From positions 1 to 64,000 of the forward strand of contig NZ_JZUE01000025.1 of NCBI RefSeq assembly GCF_000969605.1: a stretch of 64,000 bases of DNA. Reading direction: 5' to 3'. Source of the DNA: Aquincola tertiaricarbonis. Its GTDB lineage: Bacteria; Pseudomonadota; Gammaproteobacteria; Burkholderiales; Burkholderiaceae_C. Position numbers and translations under genes: made by a program. Shown here piece by piece: positions 1 to 8,058 of this stretch (position 1 is the stretch's first letter; each line of letters begins with the position of its first letter). The notes beneath the pieces are model-generated. The model was not told the origin of the DNA. It ran no database searches and worked only from the letters and a program-made list of their open reading frames with translations.

Positions 1-99
1 CGCGACGGACGAGCCGGGGCGATCACACCACCTCCGCGGCCCGGCTTCGGGCGTGGCGGGTGACCGGGGTGGCGTGCTGGCTGGCACAGCCGGTCAGGA

Positions 100-420
100 C
101 GACAAGCGGGCGGCGTTCCCGCGCAGCGGAAAGGCGACAGAGCCCGCGATCCCCGGGCACGGGCAAGGGCCGCGGTTGTCAGGACACCGGCGCAGCCGGT
201 TTGACGTGTTGGCACGGCGAATATGCGAGCCAGGCAGACCAAGACCCATAGGCCGATGCGCGGTGCTCAGGCTGACGGGGCCCCGGCGAAGAGCCGGCGC
301 ACCTCAGACGCCGCCTGCAAGACCGGACGTTCGCGGACGCTCCCTTTCGACCCAAAGCGGAATTTGAAGGCGCAGCATCGGAGGTCCGGTGCGCAGCGGA
401 TGCGGCTGGTCGCAGTCAAC
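100..420. repeat. Degenerate copy H of the dispersed intergenic repeat
   Basis: The stretch before the first gene (about 565 bases) has no credible gene. Around 166-212 it shares a block with 40761-40803 (common core GTCAGGACA, then CAGCCGG and ACGTGTTGGC). Around 315-360 it carries the right-end signature of the repeat family (CCTTTCGACCCAAAGCGG). Overlapping short open frames here are by-products of this repeat. Assignment as a decayed member is by eye. Confidence 0.5.
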
Positions 421-565
421 CTCTACGCTTACGGTCTGCGCCCCAAGCCGACGTTCGGTTCGACCGGCCAAGGCTGATCCAAGCGACGGTGTTTTGAGGT
501 GCTGCATACATCGCAGGCGCCGTCGTCGTCGCCGACATCATCGCGACCCCATCAGTGACCGCCGT

Positions 566-1267
566 TTACTGCGCAGAAGGCGGCTGGTCCTCCTCACACA
601 GCGTGCTGCGCTGAGCGTTAAGCAGCAACCGCATGCAGGCAGACGCAGCGACGGAGTCGCCGGCACGGATGGCCTGCACGATGGCAATGTAAAGGTCCCC
701 GTGACCCGTGGATGGCGGTTTTCGCCCGCCCGACTCCTCCGGCCACTCCGCTTCGTGCGCCGCCAGCGTCGACCTGAGCAGGTTCAGGTACAGCCGGTTA
801 TGGGCGGCCTGCGCCACCGCCAGGTGGAAGTGATGGTTGCCGCCCCAAGAGCCAGGCCGGCGCCGCGCCGCAGCGTCCAACCGTTGCAGATCGGCCGCTG
901 TGCGCCGGCGGGCCGCCAGTGCCGCTGCCTCCGTTTCCAAGCCCAGCCTGACCTCCAGCCAGGACCCGGTGATACTCGTGTCGCTCGGTTCCGGGCAGCA
1001 TCTCTCAGGGTACTCAACAGGCTCGAGCACCACGGTCCCCGCCCCTTGCCGCGTGTAGGCCAGACCGCGCGCCTGCAGTTTGACCAGCGCCTCACGCACC
1101 ACCGTGCGACTGGCGTTGAACTCCTCGGCCAGATGCCGTTCCGTCAAACGGCATCCCGCGCGCAGCCGGCCATCGGCGATGCGGCCCGTCAGCGCCTGGT
1201 ATATCGCTTGGGGCCGGCGCTTGTCAGCGCCGAGCATAGCCAACTCACCTGAAGCGCCGCCGGTCAT
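566..1267 (-). CDS. GntR-family (FadR-type) transcriptional regulator
   Basis: The 233-residue protein has an N-terminal winged helix-turn-helix (about residues 17-80; LTERHLAEEFNASRTVVREAL is the recognition helix region) followed by an all-helical FCD-type ligand domain with conserved acidic and histidine positions (HHFHLAVAQAAHNRLY). FadR-type regulators bind an organic-acid effector and usually repress an adjacent catabolic or uptake operon. It starts 9 bases after the Bug receptor gene on the same strand and is the last gene of a five-gene operon, so it probably controls uptake or use of that receptor's ligand. The family call is firm; the ligand is unknown. Confidence 0.88.
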   Translation of the reverse strand: MTGGASGELAMLGADKRRPQAIYQALTGRIADGRLRAGCRLTERHLAEEFNASRTVVREALVKLQARGLAYTRQGAGTVVLEPVEYPERCCPEPSDTSITGSWLEVRLGLETEAAALAARRRTAADLQRLDAAARRRPGSWGGNHHFHLAVAQAAHNRLYLNLLRSTLAAHEAEWPEESGGRKPPSTGHGDLYIAIVQAIRAGDSVAASACMRLLLNAQRSTLCEEDQPPSAQ

Positions 1268-1276
1268 CGCTGAACC

Positions 1277-2251
1277 TCAATCCGCGGTGATCTTGCCGGC
1301 CTCGATCACTCTCTTCCATCGCGCGAACTCCGCCGCCTGGAACGCCCGGAACTGCGCCGGCGTATTCGCCACGACCTCGAGGCCGATGGCGGTGAACTGC
1401 TGCTTGACTCCGGGATCGTTCAGCGCCGCGACCACGGCTTCGTGAAACCGCTTATAGACCTCGGCCGGCAGCCCCTGGGGCGCGACCACCGCCTGCCACG
1501 AATACACATCGACGTTCTTCACGCCGGCTTCCGCCATGGTCGGCACCTCGGGCAGCACGGGTGAGCGCTTGTCGCCGGTGACCGCCAACGCCCGCAGCTT
1601 GCCCGCGCGGATGTGCGGCAGCACCGCGTTGACGTTCTGGAAGGAAGCGTCCACCTGGCCGCCCAGCAGATCCGAGATCGCGGGTGCGCCGCCCTTGTAG
1701 GGAATGTGCGAACCGCTCGTGCCAGTCTGCTGCCAGAACAGCGCGGCCGTCAGGTGATCGCTTGAGCCGTTGCCCGACGATGCGAAGGTCATCTTGCCGG
1801 GCTGTGTGCGTGCCTGGGCAATGACGTCGGCCACCGTCATGTGCGGCGAAGCCACAGGCACCACCAGCACGTTGGGCGCCTGCACGGCTACCGTCACGTA
1901 GTCAAAGTCCTTCTGCGCGTCGTAGGGCACGCTTTTAAAGAGGTGCGGCGCAAGCACCAGCGGCCCGAGCGACGTGACCAAAAAGGTGTAGCCGTCGGCC
2001 GGCGCGCGCTTGACGGCGCCGGCGCCAATGGTGCCGGTGGCACCCGCCTTGTTGTCGACGACGACGGTCTGGCCGAATCGTTCGGTCAGCTTGGGGCCGA
2101 TGGCGCGGGCGACGGAGTCGGTCGAGCCGCCGGGTGGAAACGGCACCACCAGGGTGATCGGCTTGTCGGGCCAGCCTTGCGCCCAGGACGCCGGGGCCGC
2201 GAGGGTCGCGGCCACGCCGAGGGCCGCGAAAGAGGTCAATAGCTTGCTCAT
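1277..2251 (-). CDS. Bug/TctC-family tripartite tricarboxylate transporter receptor
   Basis: Periplasmic solute receptor of about 324 residues with a Sec signal peptide (MSKLLTSFAALGVAATLAAP, cleaved near SWAQG). The Bug fold is clear: WPDKPITLVVPFPPGGSTD near the mature N-terminus, then VVDNKAGATGTIGAG, and the HIPYKGGAPAISDLLGGQVD segment typical of the family. Such receptors bind carboxylates and hand them to TctA/TctB membrane proteins, which are not encoded in this window. I chose the second possible start because its ATG overlaps the upstream stop in an ATGA arrangement, implying translational coupling; a start 9 bases upstream is possible. Confidence 0.9.
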   Translation of the reverse strand: MSKLLTSFAALGVAATLAAPASWAQGWPDKPITLVVPFPPGGSTDSVARAIGPKLTERFGQTVVVDNKAGATGTIGAGAVKRAPADGYTFLVTSLGPLVLAPHLFKSVPYDAQKDFDYVTVAVQAPNVLVVPVASPHMTVADVIAQARTQPGKMTFASSGNGSSDHLTAALFWQQTGTSGSHIPYKGGAPAISDLLGGQVDASFQNVNAVLPHIRAGKLRALAVTGDKRSPVLPEVPTMAEAGVKNVDVYSWQAVVAPQGLPAEVYKRFHEAVVAALNDPGVKQQFTAIGLEVVANTPAQFRAFQAAEFARWKRVIEAGKITAD

Positions 2252-2871
2252 GGAACACATTCAGTGGATTGCGGCTGCTGAGGAACCGGTGAAGACGGCT
2301 GCGCACGATCAGGCAGTGGTCGGGCCATCGGTAGCGCGAACGGCGGCGCGAAAGGGCGTGCGAATGGGGCAACCGAGGGACCGGTCAAACCTGGCAGCGC
2401 TTGGCCGGCAGCGGTGGAAACAGCCTCGCCCGGCTGCGGCACCCGAAAGCGCACGAACACCACGTTGCCGTCCGGCAGCTCCGCGCGTGCCACCACGCGA
2501 TCGCCCGCCGAGAGGCGCAGGGGTGGTCCGACCAGACGGTTGTCCCCGTCGCCGACCAAGGCAAGCACCTGCTGCGTTGAACCGATCGTCCCCAGCGCGA
2601 CCGCGCCGGTGGCACCGGCGGTCGGCACCGGTGTTCCGTGGTCCTCGACATACAGCACCGTTCGCGCCGCCTGCGTCACCAGCTCCATCGAGATCTCGCC
2701 GCCCTCGCTCATTAACCCGCCATGTTTAGGTGGGAAGTAGCCGTGGGCGCAGACGAAGCCGGACACCGAAAGCAGCCATGCGAGCACCAGAGGACCGATG
2801 GTGCGACGACGGCGGTCGGCCCGGCGCCGGGCCACCCTCGAACGGGAGGAGCGCCACGCGTGGCCCGGCAT
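2248..2871 (-). CDS. Exported hypothetical protein
   Basis: The 207-residue protein has an unusually arginine-rich N-terminus (residues 1-24) followed by a hydrophobic segment (IGPLVLAWLLSVSGFVCAHG), best read as a signal peptide with a long n-region. The mature part contains HGYFPPKHGG, VLYVEDHGTPVPTAGATG and a beta-rich stretch, a layout seen in small periplasmic proteins linked to metal-efflux loci. The C-terminus is a proline/alanine-rich tail. It starts 3 bases after the PEP-CTERM gene and its stop overlaps the next start, so it is translated as part of the operon. I cannot assign a function. Confidence 0.65.
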   Translation of the reverse strand: MPGHAWRSSRSRVARRRADRRRRTIGPLVLAWLLSVSGFVCAHGYFPPKHGGLMSEGGEISMELVTQAARTVLYVEDHGTPVPTAGATGAVALGTIGSTQQVLALVGDGDNRLVGPPLRLSAGDRVVARAELPDGNVVFVRFRVPQPGEAVSTAAGQALPGLTGPSVAPFARPFAPPFALPMARPLPDRAQPSSPVPQQPQSTECVP

Positions 2872-2874
2872 CGT

Positions 2875-3408
2875 TCACCGACCCCGTTGACCCTGGCGAC
2901 GGGCCACGGCACCGACCGCCGCCAGGCCCAGGGCCAGCAGTGCGTAGGTCGAGGGCTCGGGCACCGCGGCGATCAGGCCCGGCCCGCCGATCGTGGTGCT
3001 GAAGACGCCAGCGTCGCCGTTGGCGAAGCCGGTGGTCAGGTACACGTAGGTACCGCCCGCCTGCAGCGCATGCGAGAAGCCGGCCGTGGTGGCCGACACC
3101 AGGTCGTCGTTGCCCTTCAGCGCGCCGGCCAGCGGCAGCGTGGCGTCGAAGCTGCCGGCATACAGGAAGGCCATGTTGTCGAAGTTGGCCGTCGTCAGGA
3201 AGGTGTACAGCCCCGCGGCGTCCACCGTGAACTGGTAGGCGGCATAGCGGACCGAGGTACCCTCGCTCGACAGGCCGGAGACGTCCTCCAGCAAGCGGTT
3301 GAAGCTGGGGCCACCGGTGGTGTCGCCGCTAAGGGAAACGATGGCGGCCTGCGAGCTGCCGGCCAGCAGGGCCAGGGCCACGGCCAGCGTGGTGCGTTGG
3401 AACGACAT
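2875..3408 (-). CDS. PEP-CTERM sorting-domain protein
   Basis: Secreted protein of 177 residues. Signal peptide MSFQRTTLAVALALLAGSSQA, then a beta-rich domain (about 22-145), then the C-terminal tripartite tail: VPEPSTYAL, a hydrophobic helix (LLALGLAAVGAV) and a basic end (ARRQGQRGR). PEP-CTERM tails are recognised by exosortase (EpsH/XrtA-type), which is not in this window. The open frame extends upstream, but the ATG at 3408 has a good ribosome site (AAGGAG) and begins a signal peptide. It lies 32 bases after the metallo-beta-lactamase-fold gene in the same operon. Confidence 0.9.
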   Translation of the reverse strand: MSFQRTTLAVALALLAGSSQAAIVSLSGDTTGGPSFNRLLEDVSGLSSEGTSVRYAAYQFTVDAAGLYTFLTTANFDNMAFLYAGSFDATLPLAGALKGNDDLVSATTAGFSHALQAGGTYVYLTTGFANGDAGVFSTTIGGPGLIAAVPEPSTYALLALGLAAVGAVARRQGQRGR

Positions 3409-3440
3409 GAATGCTCCTTGGGCGATGGGGGACGTGGTGG

Positions 3441-4484
3441 TCACAGCGGCAGCACCTGCCCGTTGCGAGCGGCGTTGACGCGGATGCACTGCTCCTGCAC
3501 CTGCAGGAAGCGCGAATACACGCGGAACTTCTCGGGCGAGGTCGACTTCGCGCCGGCCACCGGGCGTTCGATGACGAAGGGATTGGGGTCGACACAGGTG
3601 TTGGCGTCGCAGCGGCGGTGGCGGGCGAGGTCCATCTTGGCCAGCGAAGCGTCCTGCACCTGGTGATTGCCGATGATCACGTCCACGCCGGCGGCCTGGG
3701 TGTAGTTGCCGAAGCGCTGCAGCGACTGGATCTGCTTGACCTTGTTGGTCACGCTGCCCGGAATGCCGAAGCCGCCGTACAACGCCGCCGTGTGCTTGCC
3801 ACCGCCCTTGTCGGTCACCGGGATCAGCGTCGACAGCGAGCCGTCGGTGTGGCCCGGTGTGACGAAGAATCGGAAGGTCTTGCCACCCACCGTCCACGAC
3901 TGGCCGTCGGCCACCGTGACGTTGCGCACCGGGGTGCCGGTGGCTCGCTCCATAGCGGTCCAAGCGACCTCGGAGGCCACCACCTGCGCACCGTAGGTGT
4001 CCTGCAGGTACTTGGCACCGCCGTAGTGGTCACGGTGCTCGTGGGTCACCACGACGAATCGCAGGTCGGCCGGGTTCAGGCCCAGCTTGCGCATGCCGTC
4101 GACGAGGATGTTCTCGGCCTCATCGGCGTTGTTCAGCGCATCGAAGACCACCAGGCCGGCGTTGGTCTTGACGAGCCAGGCCGAAACGCCGTTCTGGCCC
4201 ACGAAGTACAGGTCCTCGAAGGCCTGGGTGGGCAGCACCAGCCCGGCGTTCTGCATGTCGTCGTCCACGATCGGGAACGCCTGGTCGATGATGCAGCGCT
4301 GCTGGTACAGCAGGAACAGATCGTCGCCCGCGATCTCGCGAGCCTTGTTGAGGTGCAGGGTCACCAGCGCCGTGTTCTCGTTCGGGAACAGCTTGGCCGG
4401 CGGCAGCGACGACACCTGCGCCTGTGCGCCGCCAAGGCCTGCGGCCAGCAGCGCCAGCGCCAACATCAGTCGGGTCTTCTTCAT
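3441..4484 (-). CDS. Secreted metallo-beta-lactamase-fold hydrolase
   Basis: The 347-residue protein has a signal peptide (residues 1-22, ending GGAQAQ). The MBL zinc motif is complete: VVTHEHRDHYGG (HxHxDH, about residues 145-156), followed by TPGHTDGSLS and a later histidine (VIIGNHQVQD). Such folds hydrolyse varied substrates; nothing here points specifically to beta-lactams. It is paralogous to the dockerin-bearing enzyme at 57-58 kb (shared blocks around FDALNN, LRQLGL-like and TPGHT). It is the first gene of a five-gene operon with a strong ribosome site (GAGAGGAGA) and faces a LacI-type repressor gene. Confidence 0.85.
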   Translation of the reverse strand: MKKTRLMLALALLAAGLGGAQAQVSSLPPAKLFPNENTALVTLHLNKAREIAGDDLFLLYQQRCIIDQAFPIVDDDMQNAGLVLPTQAFEDLYFVGQNGVSAWLVKTNAGLVVFDALNNADEAENILVDGMRKLGLNPADLRFVVVTHEHRDHYGGAKYLQDTYGAQVVASEVAWTAMERATGTPVRNVTVADGQSWTVGGKTFRFFVTPGHTDGSLSTLIPVTDKGGGKHTAALYGGFGIPGSVTNKVKQIQSLQRFGNYTQAAGVDVIIGNHQVQDASLAKMDLARHRRCDANTCVDPNPFVIERPVAGAKSTSPEKFRVYSRFLQVQEQCIRVNAARNGQVLPL

Positions 4485-4531
4485 GGGTCTCCTCTCGAAA
4501 TGGGTGGGCCACCGACCGCCCGGCCCTCAAT

Positions 4532-4543
4532 GACAACGTTGTC
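4532..4543. promoter_or_regulatory. Probable LacI-type operator 1
   Basis: GACAACGTTGTC is a perfect 12-base palindrome with the central CG typical of LacI/GalR-family operators. It lies 48 bases upstream of the MBL gene and between it and the divergent LacI-type repressor gene. The link to this repressor is inferred from position. Confidence 0.6.
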
Positions 4544-4597
4544 CATCGCCGTGATCGGCGGGCTTCTGCAGCAGGCTTAAGCGGTCGGTGAGCCATT

Positions 4598-4609
4598 GTT
4601 AACGTTGTC
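4598..4609. promoter_or_regulatory. Probable LacI-type operator 2
   Basis: GTTAACGTTGTC matches operator 1 with one changed pair (GTTAAC for GACAAC), keeping the central AACGTT. Its centre is 66 bases from that of operator 1, a spacing compatible with cooperative or looped binding in the divergent promoter region. Confidence 0.55.
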
Positions 4610-4701
4610 CGTCTTGAGCCGCAAGAGGCTGCCGCTCATGGATAACCCGCGATCCGGCAGCACCGTCGGCATGACGGGCCTGCCCCGCGCAGGACGTTAG
4701 G

Positions 4702-5754
4702 ATGCGCGACCGTTTCAGCTGCCATGCCCCTACCTTGCCCGCCACCAAGCAGCCCCGAAGCAAGTCGCTGGCTGTCACCGTCCACGATGTCGCCCGTGTG
4801 GCCGGGGTGTCCATCATTACGGTCTCGCGTGCCGTCACGAATCCCGACCGGGTGTCGGCGCCCACGCTCGACCGCGTGCGCGAGGCCATCGCGCGCACGG
4901 GCTACGTTCCCAACCTGATCGCCGGCGGCCTGCGGTCGCGGCGCAGCAAGCTGGTGGCGGCGGTGGTGCCCAGCCTGACCGGTGGGGTGTTCACCGAGAC
5001 CATCGAGTCGCTCACGTTGGCTCTGGGGGCGCACGACTACCACGTGCTGCTGGGCCAGGCGGGCTTCACCCAGGCGGGTGAAGACAAGCTGCTCGACGCC
5101 CTGCTGGGTCGCCGGCCGGACGGCATCGTGCTCACCGGGGTGATGCACTCGCACGAAGGCCGCACGCGCCTGCTGGCCAGCGGCATCCCGGTCGTGGAGA
5201 CCTGGGACCTGACATCGACCCCGATCGACATGATCGTCGGCTTCTCGCACGAACGGCTCGGCTTCGACGTCGCCGACTTCCTGCTGTCGCGCGGCCGCAA
5301 GAAGCTGGGCATCGTCAGCGGCGACGATGACCGCGCACGGCAGCGCAACGAAGGCTTCTGCCGTGCTGCGGCGCGCGGCGGCGTGCGCACGCCGCAGATC
5401 GAGCTGGTGCACTCGCCCACCACCCATGAAAAAGGCCGCGCCGGATTTGCCGCGCTGCTCGACAAGCACCCCGACCTCGACGGCGTGTTCTGCGGCTCGG
5501 ATGCGCTGGCGATGGGCGCGCTCACCGAATGCCTGGTGCGCTCGATCCCCGTACCGGAGGACATCTCGATCGTGGGCCACGGCGACGTCAATTTCGCCGC
5601 CTCGCTGCACCCGCCGCTGACCACCGTGCGGATCGACTACGACCGCATCGGCAGGACAGCGGCCCAGTTCATCATCGACCGCGCCGAGGGACGCACGGTC
5701 GACAATCGGATCGTGGACATCGGCTACTCGATCGTGTCGCGCGGCAGCGCCTGA
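4702..5754 (+). CDS. LacI/GalR-family transcriptional repressor
   Basis: The 350-residue protein has a classic N-terminal helix-turn-helix (about residues 26-46: VHDVARVAGVSIITVSRAV, then the hinge region) and a periplasmic-binding-protein-like effector domain containing DGIVLTG, FCGSDALAMGAL and ISIVGHGDVNFA. The first ~24 residues precede the HTH and are not conserved in such families, so the true start could be slightly downstream. It is divergent from the MBL/PEP-CTERM operon, and paired palindromes lie between them, so autoregulation and control of that operon are likely. Effector unknown; the domain resembles gluconate-type GntR members of the LacI family. Confidence 0.9.
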   Translation: MRDRFSCHAPTLPATKQPRSKSLAVTVHDVARVAGVSIITVSRAVTNPDRVSAPTLDRVREAIARTGYVPNLIAGGLRSRRSKLVAAVVPSLTGGVFTETIESLTLALGAHDYHVLLGQAGFTQAGEDKLLDALLGRRPDGIVLTGVMHSHEGRTRLLASGIPVVETWDLTSTPIDMIVGFSHERLGFDVADFLLSRGRKKLGIVSGDDDRARQRNEGFCRAAARGGVRTPQIELVHSPTTHEKGRAGFAALLDKHPDLDGVFCGSDALAMGALTECLVRSIPVPEDISIVGHGDVNFAASLHPPLTTVRIDYDRIGRTAAQFIIDRAEGRTVDNRIVDIGYSIVSRGSA

Positions 5755-5999
5755 CAACGCGTAAGGCAGTCAGCGATTTGCCGATGCCGAGTTCTCTGCC
5801 CCTGCGCCTGGCCACGGCCATCCCGGTACTGGATGGCCGCCATCCGCGCCCGGCTCCGGCGGTTTGTCCAGCGCTGCGACCGGGTGCGCCACCGCCTAAC
5901 TGGGGCCGGTGGCTTGCATGGCGTGCAGATCGGTCGCCCGAGCACTTCGCCGGTGTCGCGCGTGGGTTCACCAGGCCGCACTACCTGGGCATCAACGCC

Positions 6000-6203
6000 C
6001 AGCCACTCAGCGGCCACGGACACCGCCAGGCGGTGGCTCAGCCATGTGCGGCTCGAGTCTCCCTGCAATTGCTGCCGAACGACCGCAGGGCCATCCGTCA
6101 CATGCAGATCGTTGAAGTCCTTCAACCCGCCCTCATCGCTGCGGGACGGGCACCAGCACGCCGACACCGCCATTGCCTGCGATTCCGATCGCTTTGATAA
6201 GGC
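6000..6203 (-). pseudogene. Remnant of a TOPRIM-type primase/helicase protein
   Basis: Reading the minus strand, residues encoded near 6063-6135 give SDEGGLKDFNDLHVTDG followed by PAVVRQQL. This resembles the end of the TOPRIM domain of plasmid and phage DNA primases, where a conserved (D)FNDL is followed by an amphipathic helix. The frame is closed by a stop about 11 codons upstream of the first ATG, and the downstream part lacks recognisable domain sequence, so only a fragment survives. It fits a decayed integrated element. The assignment rests on one motif. Confidence 0.4.
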
Positions 6204-6436
6204 TCACATTCGGGTCCTGCGGCGCTACGGCTCAGGAATCCGTCATCGTCAGCCCCGGTGAAGATGGGACTCGTGGGGTGCTTGGCCTGAAGTCAGGCAA
6301 CTACTGCACCAAAGTTCCCATCCACGGCTGCAGCGGAGCCAAGATTCCGGCGGGGGCTTTGCCTAGACCGAAAAATCTGACCGGCTGCAGTCGTCTGAAG
6401 TGGGTCTTCGAGGTCGATTGAGCGACGCACCCATTT

Positions 6437-6660
6437 GGCCGGGAGCGCGCCATCAACGTCCGCTTTGCGGACGCCTGCCCGACGGTAAGGCGGCGCTGCC
6501 GATCCGTGGAAATCTTGGCAGACGACTGTCGCTGCACGGCGGCGGTCTATTGCGCCCGTCGAACGCACCCTTTAAAGCTGACTGCAGATCTGCCCTTCCC
6601 TCGGCGAGCCGCAGCTGTATCCGCGAAGCGGACGGTCAACGCACCGTTTCGAACCAAAGC
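6437..6660. repeat. Dispersed hairpin-ended repeat, copy A
   Basis: Begins GGCCGGGAGCGCGCCATCAAC, then the left hairpin GTCCGCTTTGCGGAC (6458-6472). The right hairpin TCCGCGAAGCGGA (6620-6632) is followed by CGGTCAACGCACCGTTTCGA. The right hairpin is the reverse complement of the left, so the element has inverted ends. Other copies lie at 9.8, 18.9, 43.5 and 47.0 kb, with partial ones at 0.1, 40.7 and 51.4 kb. Confidence 0.85.
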
Positions 6661-6909
6661 CGACCTTCCGTTCCAATCGTCAAGGCTGGGTTCCATTGAG
6701 ATCCGTACCGCGTGCGTCGAGGACGACCGCCCCGCGACTTGGGGGTAGTGAATTTTCACCGCTCCGTCGCAATAGCGAATTCCTTTAATCTCTTAGCTCG
6801 CCATCACGAAACGAATCTCCGCCGCGGATACGCGGACTGTGAGTGCAGCGGTAGCTGCACTGACTGATCAGATCAAGGACATGGACGAGCTTCATTACCA
6901 GGCGATTCC

Positions 6910-7101
6910 ATGAGCACCGCGACATTGCCAGGATGCGGAGCGGAATGTATTAAGGGATGCGCCCTCGGCGCAGCCGTACTTGGCATTCTTTTCGCACTGG
7001 TTCTCAAGCTGGAGTCAACGCCGCAATTTGTGCGGTCTCAGAAGGATGTTGCTGCACTACTGGCGTGGTCAGGTGCAATTCTGGCGGGTTGCTGGGCATG
7101 A
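6910..7101 (+). CDS. Small possible membrane protein, uncertain
   Basis: The 63-residue frame has one hydrophobic segment (GAAVLGILFALVLKL) and a second weaker one at the C-terminus (LLAWSGAILAGCWA). Its ATG overlaps the TGA of a preceding protein-like frame that runs from about 6796 (reading ITKRISAADTRTVSAAVAAL, then DQIKDMDELHYQAIP) but has no ATG start. The coupled layout suggests the tail of a decayed two-gene unit, perhaps phage-derived. There is no clear ribosome site and no family recognised. Confidence 0.25.
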   Translation: MSTATLPGCGAECIKGCALGAAVLGILFALVLKLESTPQFVRSQKDVAALLAWSGAILAGCWA

Positions 7102-7377
7102 CCTCGGCGGCCTAGAGACGGGCGAGCGGGACCGGCCGTCCCTGGTGCCGCCCCGATTTGGCGTCCTAGAGACCATCGCTTACGCGTTATCAAACAGGGT
7201 AGTCGCTGAAAACAATGCAACGCACGCGTTTGGGCACGACCATGCGCTGGTAAGATTTGCGTATCATTTCCGCTGCGGCCGTTTGGTTCGGCTAAGTTAG
7301 AGAGCTACCCTTTTGCTCTTGAAGCTTTGGCCGAGCATCATGCAGCGTGACAGATGGCCGGCAGACAGGGAGTCAAT

Positions 7378-8058
7378 TTGAAAGCGACGGAGTTGGTTGA
7401 AGCATTGGCAAAGAAGCTGCAGACGACATCGCAGTCCGAACTAGCCCGAGTGTTAGGCATTTCCGTAGGGACCTTGAACAACTGGAAGAACCAGGATGAG
7501 GACCTTAGCCCAGCACAGGTGGCAGCTGCACTGGCGAAGTCGCGTTCTGCTGCGGTGAGCAGGGCGCAGCTTGAAACGATCAAGCCAATCGTTGAGTTCT
7601 ACCCGATCACCAAGTGCCTGACCAAGCGCGAGGCCAGCTGGCAAGTTTTTTCCGGCGGTGCGGACTCCAACCTCTATGCGCAGGGATTAAAGAAAGACCT
7701 AGAGGCAAGCTATGGCATCTATATCTTCTACGACTCGCGCGGACGAGCACTTTACATCGGGAAGGCGCGAGAGCAGAGCCTCTGGAAAGAGATGAATCTT
7801 GCATTCAACCGCAAGCGTGACGTGCAACGAATTTCGCTAGTTCAGCACCCTGAGCGAAATCAAGAGTTCAAGCCTAGCTATGAGAAGCTCAGACAGCCTA
7901 AAGATCTCCTGCTAGAACTATTCGATTTAGCACTCTATTTCAGCGCATACCACGTTGACGACGGAATGATCAACGACCTTGAGGCACTAATGGTCCGGGG
8001 TTTTGCCAACGACCTCTTGAACGTTCGAATGGAGACTTTTGCGCACTCACGCGCTTGA
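7378..8058 (+). CDS. Helix-turn-helix protein fused to a GIY-YIG nuclease-like domain
   Basis: From the TTG at 7378 the protein has about 226 residues. Residues 1-55 form an HTH resembling phage CI-type or XRE DNA-binding domains (SQSELARVLGISVGTLNNWK). Residues about 111-210 carry GIY-YIG hallmarks: YGIYIFYD, ALYIGKAR, a basic stretch (NRKRDVQR) and a late glutamate with asparagine (LEALMVRGFANDLLN). I prefer the TTG because AGGGAG lies 6 bases upstream; the ATG at 7354 has no such site. The gene is AT-richer than the core genes. A sequence-specific nuclease or a self-regulating defence factor are both possible. Confidence 0.7.
   Translation: MKATELVEALAKKLQTTSQSELARVLGISVGTLNNWKNQDEDLSPAQVAAALAKSRSAAVSRAQLETIKPIVEFYPITKCLTKREASWQVFSGGADSNLYAQGLKKDLEASYGIYIFYDSRGRALYIGKAREQSLWKEMNLAFNRKRDVQRISLVQHPERNQEFKPSYEKLRQPKDLLLELFDLALYFSAYHVDDGMINDLEALMVRGFANDLLNVRMETFAHSRA

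Larger units (their letters stand above)
5755..7377. other. Gene-poor accessory stretch with remnants
   Basis: About 1.6 kb without an intact convincing gene. It contains a TOPRIM-like remnant (about 6000-6203, minus strand), a full copy of the dispersed repeat (6437-6660), and two tiny overlapping frames (6796-7101) described separately. Base composition becomes visibly AT-richer toward 7377, unlike the flanking core genes. Confidence 0.6.

Noticed and set aside
389-1252. A 287-codon plus-strand frame
   Set aside because: Mostly antisense to the GntR regulator; arginine-rich composition typical of GC-rich shadow frames.
3411-4580. A 389-codon plus-strand frame
   Set aside because: Antisense to the MBL gene, histidine/valine/glycine-rich shadow composition; no family motif.
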